A DNA stretch of 48,011 bases from Actinomycetes bacterium. Its GTDB lineage: Bacteria; Actinomycetota; Actinomycetes; Nanopelagicales; Nanopelagicaceae. Positions 8,671 through 18,031 of the stretch are shown here, piece after piece; within the stretch, counting starts at the first letter, position 1; each line of letters begins with the position of its first letter. Where the stretch lies: contig JANYCW010000004.1 in the NCBI GenBank assembly GCA_025360085.1, positions 1-48,011 of the forward strand, given 5' to 3'. The notes beneath the pieces are model-generated. The model made no database searches, was not told the origin of the DNA, and was given only the letters and a program-made list of their open reading frames with translations. The position numbers and the translations under genes were made by a program.

Positions 8671-9578
8671 CGATTAGGACCGGCAACAATATTTGCAAGT
8701 GGTTCACCGTTAGCAAATCGCACCAGCTGTTTTTCGATTAACGCTCGAACCCGTGGATTAAAGGCGGTTGAATCTCCGCCAACGTGAGGAGTAATAATTA
8801 CATGAGGTGCCTTCCATAACCGGTGCCGCGGTGGCAGTGGCTCCGGATCTGTTACATCCAGACCTGCGGTAATTCGCCCATCTATTAGCGCCTCAACTAA
8901 AGCATCGGTATCGACGATTGCTCCCCGAGCAACGTTGACCAACGTTGCGCCATTCTTCATCGCTTGAATTCTTTGACGGTTCATGAAGTGATGCGTTTGA
9001 GCAGTTAAAGGAAGAATGAGTATGAGAACATCTAAAGTTGGCAAAATTGAATCAAAATCTTCAATGGGGTGCGTTGAATTTCGGCCTGAGCGGGAAAAAC
9101 CAATGACTTCAACGTTAAAAACTTCTAATTGGCGCGCAATAAGCGAACCAATGCTTCCCATACTTACAACTCCTACGCGAGAGTCGGTCAAGGCACTGTA
9201 GCGCTCATGTTTCCACACCTCTTGACTTTGGTTTTTCATAAAATCGGCAAACCCGCGCCTTGCGCTAATAGCAAGAGCAATAGCAAGTTCGGCCGTTGAC
9301 GCATCATGAACACCTTGTGCATTACATAGCGTCACACCGTTCGGGAGAATTGAGAGAACATCATCGACTCCAGCATTGGGGCTTTGAATGACTTGCAGCG
9401 CCGACATCTTCGAGATTGGCTCTAGAGCTCGAGGACCTGACATGTACGGCGGCACATAAAAAGTTATCTGGTCAAGAATATCTGCCGCTGGAAAACCACC
9501 CTGAACGGGGAGTCTTGTTAAAGTGTGCGGAATCCTTACATCTGAAAACTCACACCAAATCATTGATCTACTTCGCAA
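8667..9578 (-). CDS. D-2-hydroxyacid dehydrogenase (NAD-binding)
   Basis: Member of the D-isomer-specific 2-hydroxyacid dehydrogenase family, 303 residues. The catalytic trio is visible: Arg in NVARGAIVDTDALV, Glu in GLDVTDPEPLPP and His in VIITPHVGGDS. The nucleotide-binding turn reads VSMGSIG. The first glycine of the usual GxGxxG is thus a serine, an odd substitution that may alter cofactor binding. The family reduces hydroxypyruvate, glyoxylate or other 2-oxo acids. It is the last gene of the prp operon and overlaps the preceding gene by 11 bp. A role with the glycerate kinase two genes upstream (hydroxypyruvate to glycerate to phosphoglycerate) is a context-based guess. The N-terminal start could also be the ATG at the fifth codon (M of MIWCEF). 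Confidence 0.86.
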   Translation of the reverse strand: MRSRSMIWCEFSDVRIPHTLTRLPVQGGFPAADILDQITFYVPPYMSGPRALEPISKMSALQVIQSPNAGVDDVLSILPNGVTLCNAQGVHDASTAELAIALAISARRGFADFMKNQSQEVWKHERYSALTDSRVGVVSMGSIGSLIARQLEVFNVEVIGFSRSGRNSTHPIEDFDSILPTLDVLILILPLTAQTHHFMNRQRIQAMKNGATLVNVARGAIVDTDALVEALIDGRITAGLDVTDPEPLPPRHRLWKAPHVIITPHVGGDSTAFNPRVRALIEKQLVRFANGEPLANIVAGPNR

Positions 9579-11532
9579 AATTTTCTTCGGGTCGTCCTTG
9601 AATTAAAGGATCCCAATCATTCATCGAAAGAAATGGCGTTTCATAACTTGGTTCATTGACATATCGTCCTACTGAAAAACTCAAAGTAGCTCCGGCTTGG
9701 GGACCTAACTCAATCTGAAACCATTTTGATCCGATTTCAACTATCTCTCGCGTGCCAGAATCGAGAGTGATTTCAACTTGGGTAAAGCTATGTTCACCAA
9801 AAGCACCTGATTGAATGACTAAGGATCTCGTTTGAGTTAAGTGTGTGTTAGCGATTTGAAGACCAATAGTGGTCGCACTCAAACTATCTACCACTGCTGC
9901 GACATCGGAAGGCAAACCTGGGCGTTTCAAAACTGCATCAAAAAACCGCACTTTGCCATGTTGTAGCCCGCCGTGAGAGATATGCATAGGTGCGCCCATC
10001 ACCATCTGCGCTAAACCCTCGAAGTAGATTGGGCTGAACTCTTGCCAGGCATGAATTTGATAACCATCTACGCGCAAATCTAAACCAACCACTTCGTCTG
10101 CGGTTGCTGGATCGTAGGTATCCCATCCACGAGGATCTCCGGTTTTCGAACGCATTTTGCGCAATTGCGTATCAATTAACTCGATATTGGCTTTGAGTAT
10201 CTCGACGGGATAGTTAGGTAATTTGCCTTGAATGAATTGGAACCACGGGAGCGTATTTGCGATGTAATGTTTTGTATCTCGGCCCGTTAACGAGTCTCGA
10301 CCCGACACTCCTGGAATTGCAATCGCATTCCAGTCGTTATCACGTGGCAATTGGTCAATGCGAGCCAAATCTTCTTCGGCCATCGAAGTAGTCCACAAGT
10401 AAATCATGTGGCGAGGTGAAGGTATTCGATAATCTCCCCACCCTGAATCAAAGTGACGATGCGGTGTTTTGATTACTCCATTCTCCTCTTTTCGAAGCGA
10501 CCAAATGAGATCAAACTGCGAACGTGCTAAATCTAAATGTGAAAAGTCGCCTGTTAATAAAACCGCGTTCATCGCAGCATTAGTTAAAGGCTCCATGATG
10601 GTCATAAATCCATGTGGCCAACGCCAACCGTAATATCCGCCCCACCATTTTCCATCGTTGTATTCACCGATTTTTCCACTCAGGCCAATGTTGTCAGGCA
10701 TGATTCCATTGTTTTCTGTGGTGCGCTCCTTCCAAGCTTGAAGATAAGTAAGTAGCCACTCTTTTAATCGGCTCTCATGTGAATACATGAATGCATGGGT
10801 GATAAGCGAGGTTGCATTTAAGTTAAGAGGAACATCACCACGATTCATGCGCGCATTCATTTTCTCTATTAAATCTGCATAAACTTCTGGATCTGACCAA
10901 TGACAGCGCATCGACGAGAAATCGGTTTTTACTACATCTTCATACGGTGCTAAATAATCATCAAGAACGGTTCGATGGGTTTGCCAGTCCTCGTGGGTCA
11001 CCACATAGCGGGGGCCACGGCTTCCAGTTAGCGGTGAGAGAATCATTTTTTTATCGTTATCCCAGTTTCTTGCCTCATTATCTAAACCTGTATACATGTC
11101 GGAAAATCGCTTAGCTCTCCCTCGATCAGTGAGTGATTCAGGTTTAGTAAGACCAAAAAAATAGTGGTAGAGATAGCCTTCGCCGTGGTGCATCCAGTCG
11201 TAATATCCATCAAACTCACGATGAATCTGTCCATAAGCCGTCCATTGCACAGTGATGGCATCCCACATTTTTCGGGCGAGTTCATAGACCTGTTCACTTC
11301 CGCCCATTGTGTAGAGCAGGGCTAAATACATAAAGGCCTCATAAGGATCATCGGAGCCATCCATGCTCCCCCATGTATTGCGCCAAATCAGTGATCCATC
11401 AGGGCGGGTATAGCGTGCTACAAACTCTGGTGCGGCGGCGTTGAGCTTGTCGATAATCTCGCGCTCAAGAATGGCCCACTCAGGAGTCAGAATCTTATGA
11501 TCAATCGAAATGATCTTGATGTCCCGGTTCAT
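9568..11532 (-). CDS. Uncharacterised 654-residue protein, possibly (alpha/alpha)6-barrel carbohydrate enzyme
   Basis: I do not recognise this protein with certainty. It is soluble, with no signal peptide or membrane segment. The first ~450 residues are rich in Trp, Tyr and His in helical repeats (GSMDGSDDPYEAFMYLALLY, YYDWMHHGEGYLYHYFF, WWGGYYGWRWPHGFM, FDSGWGDYRIPSPRHMIYLW). These resemble six-hairpin glycosidase-type barrels with many acidic and His residues that could be catalytic. The last ~130 residues look like a beta-sandwich (QIANTHLTQTRSLVIQ, GATLSFSVGRYV). That pattern fits a glycoside hydrolase or lyase, but no family-defining motif could be named. It lies 12 bp after the glycerate kinase gene and overlaps the hydroxyacid dehydrogenase gene, so it is a true operon member. 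Cytoplasmic location suggests action on an imported small saccharide. Confidence 0.8.
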   Translation of the reverse strand: MNRDIKIISIDHKILTPEWAILEREIIDKLNAAAPEFVARYTRPDGSLIWRNTWGSMDGSDDPYEAFMYLALLYTMGGSEQVYELARKMWDAITVQWTAYGQIHREFDGYYDWMHHGEGYLYHYFFGLTKPESLTDRGRAKRFSDMYTGLDNEARNWDNDKKMILSPLTGSRGPRYVVTHEDWQTHRTVLDDYLAPYEDVVKTDFSSMRCHWSDPEVYADLIEKMNARMNRGDVPLNLNATSLITHAFMYSHESRLKEWLLTYLQAWKERTTENNGIMPDNIGLSGKIGEYNDGKWWGGYYGWRWPHGFMTIMEPLTNAAMNAVLLTGDFSHLDLARSQFDLIWSLRKEENGVIKTPHRHFDSGWGDYRIPSPRHMIYLWTTSMAEEDLARIDQLPRDNDWNAIAIPGVSGRDSLTGRDTKHYIANTLPWFQFIQGKLPNYPVEILKANIELIDTQLRKMRSKTGDPRGWDTYDPATADEVVGLDLRVDGYQIHAWQEFSPIYFEGLAQMVMGAPMHISHGGLQHGKVRFFDAVLKRPGLPSDVAAVVDSLSATTIGLQIANTHLTQTRSLVIQSGAFGEHSFTQVEITLDSGTREIVEIGSKWFQIELGPQAGATLSFSVGRYVNEPSYETPFLSMNDWDPLIQGRPEENFAK

Positions 11533-11544
11533 GATTGAAAAATC

Positions 11545-12618
11545 CTATATGAAATGTGCGAGTTGCACACCGGCCTGCTCGAGATATTTTGCAGTATCTT
11601 GCATTGCCTCCTCAACACTTCCCGCAAGTTGAGCAAGGGATACTCCCCCAAGGCAGGAGGCCGGGAAATTATCCTCAACTGATCCAACACAGTATGCGAT
11701 TGGAATGTGCGAAGCTATTGCGCGCTCGGTTAAGTGTTGAACAACTTTGCCCTTGAAACTCTGTGAATCAAAACGCCCTTCACCTGTGATCACCAGATCT
11801 GCACCATTTATCGCGACATCTAGTTCGACAAGCTCTGCAATTGTTGCTGCACCGCTTTTAATTGTGGCACCCCAAAAAGCGCACAACCCAAATGCAGTTC
11901 CTCCCGCAGCTCCACTGCCTGGAGAATCTGGAAATTCTACGATCGTAGAAAAATGCGACAAAGCCTCTTCAAGTTCTACCACTTGTTGCGGTGTCGCACC
12001 TTTTTGTGGAGCAAAGATGTTTGCGGCGCCTTCTGGACCTAGCAAAGGCGAATCCACATCAACTAAGAGAGTTACACCACCGTGAGGCGGCGCAAAAGCT
12101 GCGATCTTAGAAAAACTCTTAATTTTTGAAAGTTGCCCGCCACCTAATCCAATCGAAATTCCTGAAGCGTCAAAAAACTCAAAACCTAACGCCATAAGTG
12201 CACCGGCTCCAGCATCAGTACTTGCAGAACCTCCAAGCGCGCAGAAAATTCGTTCAACACGAAAATCTGCGGCCGCATGTGCCAGAACTTGCCCAAAGGC
12301 AAAAGTGTGCGCGTTCATCGGGTCAAGTGAATGTAAGAGCGTCAGTCCAGAGGATTGAGCCAGCTCAACAACGGCCGTTATTCCATCGAGTAGTAACCAA
12401 TAAGCATCGGGTGAGATTTCAGGACAGTAAACACGAAGAGCTGCCGGCTGTGCTTGCTCAATTGCCAGCAATGTTCCTTCCCCACCATCGGCAAGTGGAA
12501 TGAGAATTAACTCATCATTGGGACGAACAGATTGCCAACCTTTGGCAATTGCCCTGCATACTTGAATACTCGTTGCACTACCTTTAAAGGAATCGGGAGC
12601 AATAACAATCTTGCTCAT
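11545..12618 (-). CDS. Glycerate kinase (GarK/GlxK family)
   Basis: Phosphorylates D-glycerate, most likely at the 2-position as in the GarK/GlxK family. Length is 357 residues against about 380 in enterobacterial members. The N-terminal signature KIVIAPDSFKGSATSIQVCRAI is characteristic. The glycine-rich LADGGEGT (about residues 43-50), GSASTDAGAGALMALG, and DLVITGEGRFDSQSFKGK near residues 250-270 are the conserved blocks of the family. It starts with a TAATG junction on the prpD stop, so translation is coupled. In a methylcitrate operon it is unusual. With the downstream hydroxyacid dehydrogenase it could channel hydroxypyruvate or tartronate semialdehyde into glycolysis. Confidence 0.92.
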   Translation of the reverse strand: MSKIVIAPDSFKGSATSIQVCRAIAKGWQSVRPNDELILIPLADGGEGTLLAIEQAQPAALRVYCPEISPDAYWLLLDGITAVVELAQSSGLTLLHSLDPMNAHTFAFGQVLAHAAADFRVERIFCALGGSASTDAGAGALMALGFEFFDASGISIGLGGGQLSKIKSFSKIAAFAPPHGGVTLLVDVDSPLLGPEGAANIFAPQKGATPQQVVELEEALSHFSTIVEFPDSPGSGAAGGTAFGLCAFWGATIKSGAATIAELVELDVAINGADLVITGEGRFDSQSFKGKVVQHLTERAIASHIPIAYCVGSVEDNFPASCLGGVSLAQLAGSVEEAMQDTAKYLEQAGVQLAHFI

Positions 12619-14057
12619 TAAAGCGCCATTAAGTCCATGAACTCATTTACTGGAGTCGCACACAATCTCTCATAATCCATTGACAGATCAAGGATTTTCG
12701 CTTGCTTCTGGCTATCAAATACGCGCGCAAGATTTACCTTGTACTTTTCAATTAAGAGTGGAATTCCAGCCACACGTCGACGAGCATGGCCGATTGGATA
12801 TTCGACGACCTCCTCGCCTAACACGCTGCCATCATTGAACTCAATCGTAAGAGCGTTAGCAATCGATCGCTTTTCTGGGTCGTGATAATCGGCTGTGAAA
12901 GACGAGTCTTCCACACAGAAAATCTTTTCACGCAACGCATCGATGCGTGGGTCCACCGCAATGCTATCTTCGTAATCACGGGCAGTTAAGCGACCAAAGA
13001 TGAGCGGCACTGCAACCATATATTGAATGCAGTGATCTCGATCGGCAGGGTTATTGAGCGCTCCCTTTTTATCAATAATTCGTATGCAGGCCTCATGTGT
13101 ACGGATGGTGACTCGTCTGATATCGGCCGCTGTCTTACCGGCGGTTACCATCGCGGCCTGAAGAGTCATCGCCGCTTCCACTGCGGTCTGTGAATGAAAC
13201 TCGGCTGGGAAAGAGATTTTGAATAAAATATTCTCCATCACGTAAGAGCCATACGGACGTTGAAAAGTAAAAGCTTTGCCAGTAAAAGAGACGTCGTAAA
13301 AACCCCATGTTTTCGCCGTCAATGCCGACGGATATCCCATTTCACCAGTCTTAGCAATCAACGCCAAACGGACCGCGCGCGAAGTCGCATCCCCTGCCGC
13401 CCAGGATTTACGTGAACCGGCATTTGGAAAGTGGCGGTACGTGCGAAGAGATTGACCATCTACCCATGCAAGGGAGACGGCAGCCAAGATTTGTTCGCGG
13501 GTAAGACCCATCAACTGAGCAACAACTGCCGTCGATGCAACTTTTACTAAAATGACGTGGTCTAAACCGACTTTATTAAAAGAGTTTTCCAATGCAATAC
13601 AGCCTTGAATCTCATGCGCCTTAATCATCGCCGTTAGAACATCTTTAATTGTGATTTTTTTGTGCGTTGTGCGCGATAACCAATCGGCGGTGGCAAGAAT
13701 GGCACCTAAATTATCGGAAGGGTGTCCCCATTCGGCGGCCAACCACGTATCATTAAAATCTAACCAGCGAATCATGGTGCCGATATTAAAGGCGGCTTGA
13801 ATTGGATCTAAAACATAGTGTGTACCAGGGACTTTGACGCCATTGGCGACACAGATTCCTTCGACAACTGGACCTAGTAACTTTGTGCAGGCCTCATACT
13901 CCAGCGCTTCAAAACCGCAACCTAAAGTGTCGATAAAGCAGTTCCAAGCCGTTTGGTATGCAAGGTCGGAGGTGATTTCATAGTTTTGGACGTAATCAAC
14001 AATGTCAATAATCTCTTGATCATATCTCTGGCCGGAAGCTGTGATTTGACTAGACAT
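12618..14057 (-). CDS. prpD: MmgE/PrpD family protein, probable 2-methylcitrate dehydratase
   Basis: Dehydrates 2-methylcitrate to 2-methyl-cis-aconitate in propionyl-CoA disposal by the methylcitrate cycle. At 479 residues it matches bacterial PrpD (about 480). The conserved N-terminal DYVQNYEITSDLAYQTAWNCFIDTLGCGFEAL and the WLDFNDTWLAAEWGHPSDNLGAILATADW block (near residues 98-126) are typical. The latter contains the DFND-type active-site region. The C-terminal FNDGS and YPIGHARRR segments also match. It lies between prpC (5-bp gap upstream) and the glycerate kinase (coupled). The later hydration/isomerisation step needs an aconitase encoded elsewhere; no AcnD/PrpF is seen here. Confidence 0.93.
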   Translation of the reverse strand: MSSQITASGQRYDQEIIDIVDYVQNYEITSDLAYQTAWNCFIDTLGCGFEALEYEACTKLLGPVVEGICVANGVKVPGTHYVLDPIQAAFNIGTMIRWLDFNDTWLAAEWGHPSDNLGAILATADWLSRTTHKKITIKDVLTAMIKAHEIQGCIALENSFNKVGLDHVILVKVASTAVVAQLMGLTREQILAAVSLAWVDGQSLRTYRHFPNAGSRKSWAAGDATSRAVRLALIAKTGEMGYPSALTAKTWGFYDVSFTGKAFTFQRPYGSYVMENILFKISFPAEFHSQTAVEAAMTLQAAMVTAGKTAADIRRVTIRTHEACIRIIDKKGALNNPADRDHCIQYMVAVPLIFGRLTARDYEDSIAVDPRIDALREKIFCVEDSSFTADYHDPEKRSIANALTIEFNDGSVLGEEVVEYPIGHARRRVAGIPLLIEKYKVNLARVFDSQKQAKILDLSMDYERLCATPVNEFMDLMAL

Positions 14058-14062
14058 AGTAC

Positions 14063-15202
14063 CTATCGCTTTTCTATTGGTAGGAACGGCAAATCTGGCG
14101 GGCCGGTGTAGTTAGCACTTGGGCGGATAATCTTATTATCGATTCTCTGTTCAATGACGTGTGCCGCCCAACCTGTTGTACGAGCGATCACAAATAGCGG
14201 AGTAAAAAACGCCGTAGGAATACGCATTTGGTTATAGGCAACGGCTGAGAACCAATCGGCGTTAGGAAACATTTTTTTAGCATCCCACATCACGCTTTCG
14301 ATTCGAGCAGCGATGTCATAAAGGCCGGTGCTGCCCTGTGCCTCGGAGAGTTCATGGGAAATAACTTTAATGATTGCATTTCGAGGATCAGAGACGGTAT
14401 AGACGGGATGACCAAAGCCAATAATAACTTCCTTTTTTTCAATGCGGGCACGGATATCGCTCTCGGCCTCCTCTGGAGTTGAGTATCGCGTTTGTATCTC
14501 TAAAGCGACTTCATTAGCCCCACCATGCTTTGGGCCACGCAGAGCTCCGATGGCACCGGTGATAGCTGAATAGATATCAGAGCCCGTGCCAGCGATTACA
14601 CGTGAAGTAAAAGTCGATGCGTTGAATTCATGTTCGGCATACAAAATGAGAGAGGCATGCATCGACTTCACCCACAGATCACTCGGTGGGAGACCATGCA
14701 AAAGATGCAGGAAGTGGCCACCAATTGAGTCATCATCGGTCTCTACATTGATTCGTTTTCCTGAAGTGGAAAAGTGATACCAATACATCAGCATGGAGTT
14801 AAAGCAGGCAATTAATTTGTCGGCAATCTCTTGTGCGCCAGCTTCACTGTGAAGAGAATCTTCAGGGGCAACCGCACCAAAGGCCGATACTCCTGTGCGC
14901 ATAACATCCATGGGATGTGCGGATGCAGGGATTTGTTCGAGTATTGCTTTAAGCGCGTTGGGTAGGCTGCGAAGGCTTTGGAGCTTGATTTTATAGGCTT
15001 TTAACTGGCTTTGTGTTGGAAGAAGTCCGTAAATTAATAGATAGGCGACCTCTTCGAATTCACAGTGGGCAGATAAATCAGCAATGTCATATCCACGATA
15101 GTGAAGATCGTTTCCAGATTTTCCTACGCTGCACAGTGCGGTATTTCCGGCCGGCACGCCAGATAGAGCAACGGATTTTTTCGCTTTAAACTCGGTCATC
15201 AA
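14063..15202 (-). CDS. prpC: 2-methylcitrate synthase / citrate synthase family
   Basis: Condenses propionyl-CoA (and often acetyl-CoA) with oxaloacetate. It has 379 residues, the length of the short PrpC/CitZ type. The N-terminal [26 protein letters not shown] is the family signature. The catalytic His/Asp blocks appear as [23 protein letters not shown] (His near 192) and [19 protein letters not shown] (FGHPVY), then a late [20 protein letters not shown] with the substrate-binding Arg. It sits between prpB and prpD with 0-5 bp gaps. PrpC cannot be distinguished from a citrate synthase by sequence alone; the assignment rests on the operon. Confidence 0.93.
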   Translation of the reverse strand: MMTEFKAKKSVALSGVPAGNTALCSVGKSGNDLHYRGYDIADLSAHCEFEEVAYLLIYGLLPTQSQLKAYKIKLQSLRSLPNALKAILEQIPASAHPMDVMRTGVSAFGAVAPEDSLHSEAGAQEIADKLIACFNSMLMYWYHFSTSGKRINVETDDDSIGGHFLHLLHGLPPSDLWVKSMHASLILYAEHEFNASTFTSRVIAGTGSDIYSAITGAIGALRGPKHGGANEVALEIQTRYSTPEEAESDIRARIEKKEVIIGFGHPVYTVSDPRNAIIKVISHELSEAQGSTGLYDIAARIESVMWDAKKMFPNADWFSAVAYNQMRIPTAFFTPLFVIARTTGWAAHVIEQRIDNKIIRPSANYTGPPDLPFLPIEKR

Positions 15203-16081
15203 CTAACTTTCCAAAAACTTATCCAACGTTTTTTCATACTCATAATAGTTGATTCGCTCATAGAGCTCTTCGCGTGTCTGCATCATGTCGATCACACCAG
15301 CTTGAGTTCCATCGCGGCGAATGCTCTCGTAGACGTTTTCTGCCGCTTTATTCATCGCACGAAAGGCCGAGAGTGGATAGAGAATCATTGAGACCCCGTT
15401 AGCTCCCAGTTCATCTCGGGTAAATAATGGCGTTAAACCAAATTCGGTGATATTAGCTAAAATTGGCTTAGAGACTGCGGCAGAAAACTTTGCGTAATCG
15501 GCTAACGTTATAATCGCCTCTGGAAAAATAAAGTCTGCGCCAGCTTCGATATATGCAACTGCGCGATCTATTGCCCGCTCTAATCCCTCAACTGCGATCG
15601 CATCAGTGCGTGCCATGACTGAAAAATTATCATCGCTACGTGCATCAACGGCGGCTTTAATTCGATCGACCATTTCAGCCGTGCTCACGACCTCTTTGTT
15701 GGGGCGATGTCCGCAACGTTTAGCGCCAATTTGATCTTCAATATGCATCGCCGCAGCGCCAGCTTTAATCAAATCTTTAACGGTTCGCCCGATATTAAAT
15801 GCCGAAGCTCCAAAGCCGGTATCGGCATCAACTAATAAAGGAGTATCGCAAACATTTGTTATTCGGCGAACGTCGGTTAATACATCCTCAAGGGTCGTGA
15901 TGCCAAGATCAGGCACCCCCATAGAACCAGCCGCGACTCCCCCGCCAGATAAGTAGATTGCCCGAAATCCTGCTCGTTTAGCTAAAAGTGCATGGTTGGC
16001 GTTTATTGTTCCAATAATTTGGAGAGGTTTTTCATCGGCAAGCACGGCTTTAAAAGCCAAACCTGGGCTCATTGTTCTCAC
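15203..16081 (-). CDS. prpB: Methylisocitrate lyase
   Basis: Cleaves 2-methylisocitrate to pyruvate and succinate, the last step of the methylcitrate cycle. It has 292 residues, the standard PrpB length. The isocitrate lyase/PEP mutase superfamily motif KRCGH is present near residues 121-125 ([20 protein letters not shown]). The metal-binding DADTGFG block ([18 protein letters not shown]) and IEDQ also fit. It is first in the operon prpB-prpC-prpD-glycerate kinase-unknown-dehydrogenase. A start a few codons later is possible because the first codons (MRTMSPG) include a second ATG. No PrpR-type regulator gene is adjacent. Confidence 0.94.
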   Translation of the reverse strand: MRTMSPGLAFKAVLADEKPLQIIGTINANHALLAKRAGFRAIYLSGGGVAAGSMGVPDLGITTLEDVLTDVRRITNVCDTPLLVDADTGFGASAFNIGRTVKDLIKAGAAAMHIEDQIGAKRCGHRPNKEVVSTAEMVDRIKAAVDARSDDNFSVMARTDAIAVEGLERAIDRAVAYIEAGADFIFPEAIITLADYAKFSAAVSKPILANITEFGLTPLFTRDELGANGVSMILYPLSAFRAMNKAAENVYESIRRDGTQAGVIDMMQTREELYERINYYEYEKTLDKFLES

Positions 16082-16142
16082 CGTTGGAGTCTATCTACAC
16101 GCCTTCGCTCTGTAACTAGGGTGAATTACCCGCCCCAAGTAT

Positions 16143-16158
16143 AGTTGAACTTTCAACT
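16143..16158. promoter_or_regulatory. MarR-type palindrome between prpB and the dioxygenase gene
   Basis: A 16-base inverted repeat, AGTTGAA-CT-TTCAACT, lies 22 bases upstream of the dioxygenase start and about 60 bases from prpB. The arms are perfect. MarR-family operators for LigB/pirin-type genes have this form. No MarR gene is in the window, so the regulator would act in trans. Confidence 0.6.
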
Positions 16159-16179
16159 ACTTTACGATAGAATGCTTTT

Positions 16180-16953
16180 ATGCAGACAATGCCGGCGCTA
16201 TACATCGGTCACGGGGCACCGATGCTGCTCGATGATAAATTGTGGATTTCCCAGCTTCGCGAAATTTCGCAATCCATCGAAAGACCAAAAGCAATTCTCA
16301 TAGTCAGTGCGCACTGGGAGTCGCAACCTATAACGCTGAGCAATCCTTCGGCAAATGCTCCCCTTGTTTATGATTTCGGTGGCTTTGATCAAAAATTTTA
16401 TGAGATGACCTATAGAACTCCCGATGCCACTTCACTTTCAAAGCTTGTTGCATCAATCATGCCCGAGACTGAGCCCGTTCATCAATCCGATCGCGGTTTA
16501 GACCACGGTGCTTGGGTGCCCTTGAAAGTTATGTATCCCGATGCCGACATTCCAGTTCTACAAATGTCGATGCCAACGAGTGATCCGGAAAAGTTATTAG
16601 CCCTTGGAAAACGATTGCAACCATTGCGTGATCAAGGTGTACTTATTATTGGTTCGGGTTTTATGACTCACGGACTTCGCTACCTTCGCGATTGGTCAAG
16701 TACGGCGATCGCTCCAAGTTGGTCGAGTGATTTTGATATGTGGGCTGCCCAAGCTCTAGAAAAAGGCGATATCGATTCGCTCTCAAACTTTCGGGAATTA
16801 GCTCCTGGTATGCCTTATGCACATCCAACGGTTGAACATTTCACACCATTGTTTATAACCCTTGGCGCGGCAACCAATACCGATGCATCTCCGCAAACTC
16901 TTATAGATGGCTACTTTATGGGCCTAAGTAAGCGCAGCATTCTCGTGGCTTAA
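16180..16953 (+). CDS. LigB/DODA-type extradiol ring-cleavage dioxygenase family protein
   Basis: Member of the class III extradiol dioxygenase family (YgiD/4,5-DOPA dioxygenase-like), 257 residues against about 260 in relatives. Metal-binding histidines are visible: YIGHGAPM near residue 10, VSAHWES near residue 46 and GSGFMTHGL near residue 165. DRGLDHGAWVPL near residue 112 provides another conserved His. The enzyme would open a catechol-type ring with non-haem iron or zinc. It is a single gene divergent from the prp operon behind a MarR-like palindrome. The true substrate is unknown; homologues are often annotated only from the family. Confidence 0.9.
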   Translation: MQTMPALYIGHGAPMLLDDKLWISQLREISQSIERPKAILIVSAHWESQPITLSNPSANAPLVYDFGGFDQKFYEMTYRTPDATSLSKLVASIMPETEPVHQSDRGLDHGAWVPLKVMYPDADIPVLQMSMPTSDPEKLLALGKRLQPLRDQGVLIIGSGFMTHGLRYLRDWSSTAIAPSWSSDFDMWAAQALEKGDIDSLSNFRELAPGMPYAHPTVEHFTPLFITLGAATNTDASPQTLIDGYFMGLSKRSILVA

Positions 16954-17052
16954 TCACTTCCACATCTTTTACTTTCAAGCACATTGTTACAGAATGTAAT
17001 TGGATGTTGATAACTTTCTAAACTTGTCAGAACCTACCATGAGTCTTAAAAT

Positions 17053-17430
17053 ATGGACAATACTTATAGAAATCTATTGAATCTCTCTGCCTATGTCGAC
17101 GAATCAGTAGACTCTTTAGATAGCAAAAATCCCCACTATGTACTATGCGCAATTATATTCCTAGGAAATGTTCAGATTTCTGAAGACAAATTTTTTCATT
17201 CGGATTTAAAGTTAGGTTTCAAAGCATCAAAATATCGCTCTCCTAAAAAACATCAAAAGGTCAAAACATATGGCACCTGGTTGCAACAATAAGAATTTAT
17301 GGCAGTTTGTACTGCTATTCCAATTACTCAAACCCAAGAAGAACCCATTCGTCGAACCCTATTATTTCAACTTCTCGAGCACCTAAATCTTTTAAGGATC
17401 GAGAGTTTCAAAATGGACAGCAGGGATTCG
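17053..17430 (+). pseudogene. DUF3800-like protein remnant with in-frame stop
   Basis: Two open stretches, 17053-17292 and 17299 onward, are in the same frame and separated only by a TAA and two codons. Joined, they read like a DUF3800 protein: YVDESVD near the start, a KLGFKASKYR region, then EEPIRRTLLFQLLEHLNLLRIE and an SR motif. That order is typical of the family (YIDESG..., then an aR-x-L-x-x-LL-x-x-L helix). Homology fades at about 17400-17430, where sequence of an unrelated minus-strand NYN fragment begins. The gene therefore carries a nonsense change and lacks its C-terminus. An alternative is a real short protein of 79 residues, but the in-frame continuation argues against it. Confidence 0.6.
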
Positions 17431-17640
17431 TTGGCGAAGAGGAAGCGACACCGTGTGCATTACTTCCACGCAGTTGGCCGATATAACTGCCCTATCCCAA
17501 GGCACGAATGCTGGAATATGAGCGACAACCAGCGCGCGTAGATCCAGCCACTTCCATCGCCCGTCACCGGCTAGGCGATTGCCTCCGTAATAGAGGTTGT
17601 AGCCATCGATGTATACGCCGACTCTGAACACACCAGGCAT
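17392..17640 (-). pseudogene. N-terminal fragment of a NYN-domain (PIN-like) nuclease
   Basis: Opens with GVFRVGVYIDGYNLYYGGNRL, the hallmark N-terminus of NYN-domain proteins with its catalytic Asp, followed by WKWLDLRALV and a segment resembling the second strand. Full proteins are around 200 residues. This one ends after 82 residues, just where DUF3800-like sequence starts on the other strand. The acidic residues of the second half of the active site are missing, so it should be inactive. It is probably a truncated gene in a decaying region, not a functional short protein. Confidence 0.65.
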
Positions 17641-17699
17641 TTGAATCTCTCATCTCGCTTTGTATTTTCAAAGTCATACGAAGCACCTATGACAAGAGA

Positions 17700-18015
17700 T
17701 TAGAAATTTAGTTTTACATGTGGGTTCTTTTTGATAGTTGTTATGAACGGACTCCTCTGACTCCACTCTTTGGCACTGATTCGCCTTATATTGACCTCTC
17801 GTCCAAGTACTTTCTCTGCACGATCACTGACATGATCGAGAGAATCGAGTGAAACCGTCCCGATAACAAGTAGGTCAATGTCATTTGGAATTGCCCCTGG
17901 TTTACCTCTATATCGAGCCGCCCAGGAACCGTAGATGTAGGCTGCATCGGAGATCGTTATCTCCTTTTCAGGATTAAAAAAAGCAGCGCCAATCGCAGTG
18001 ATTGACGGGGCTTTT
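17700..18015 (-). pseudogene. C-terminal nucleotidyltransferase-domain fragment (regulator remnant)
   Basis: A minus-strand reading frame ending with TAA at 17700-17702 encodes AFFNPEKEITISDAAYIYGS, then PNDIDLLVIG. That is the GS...DxD signature of MNT-type nucleotidyltransferases. It continues AEKVLGREVNIRRISAKEW and ends PHVKLNF. The same block forms the C-terminal half of ArsR-like HTH regulators fused to a nucleotidyltransferase. Here the frame is closed upstream by a TAG a few codons before the domain, there is no start codon, and the HTH half is absent because nrdJ begins at once. I call it a 5'-truncated remnant. Confidence 0.65.
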
Positions 18016-18031
18016 AGTAACTATTGATAGC

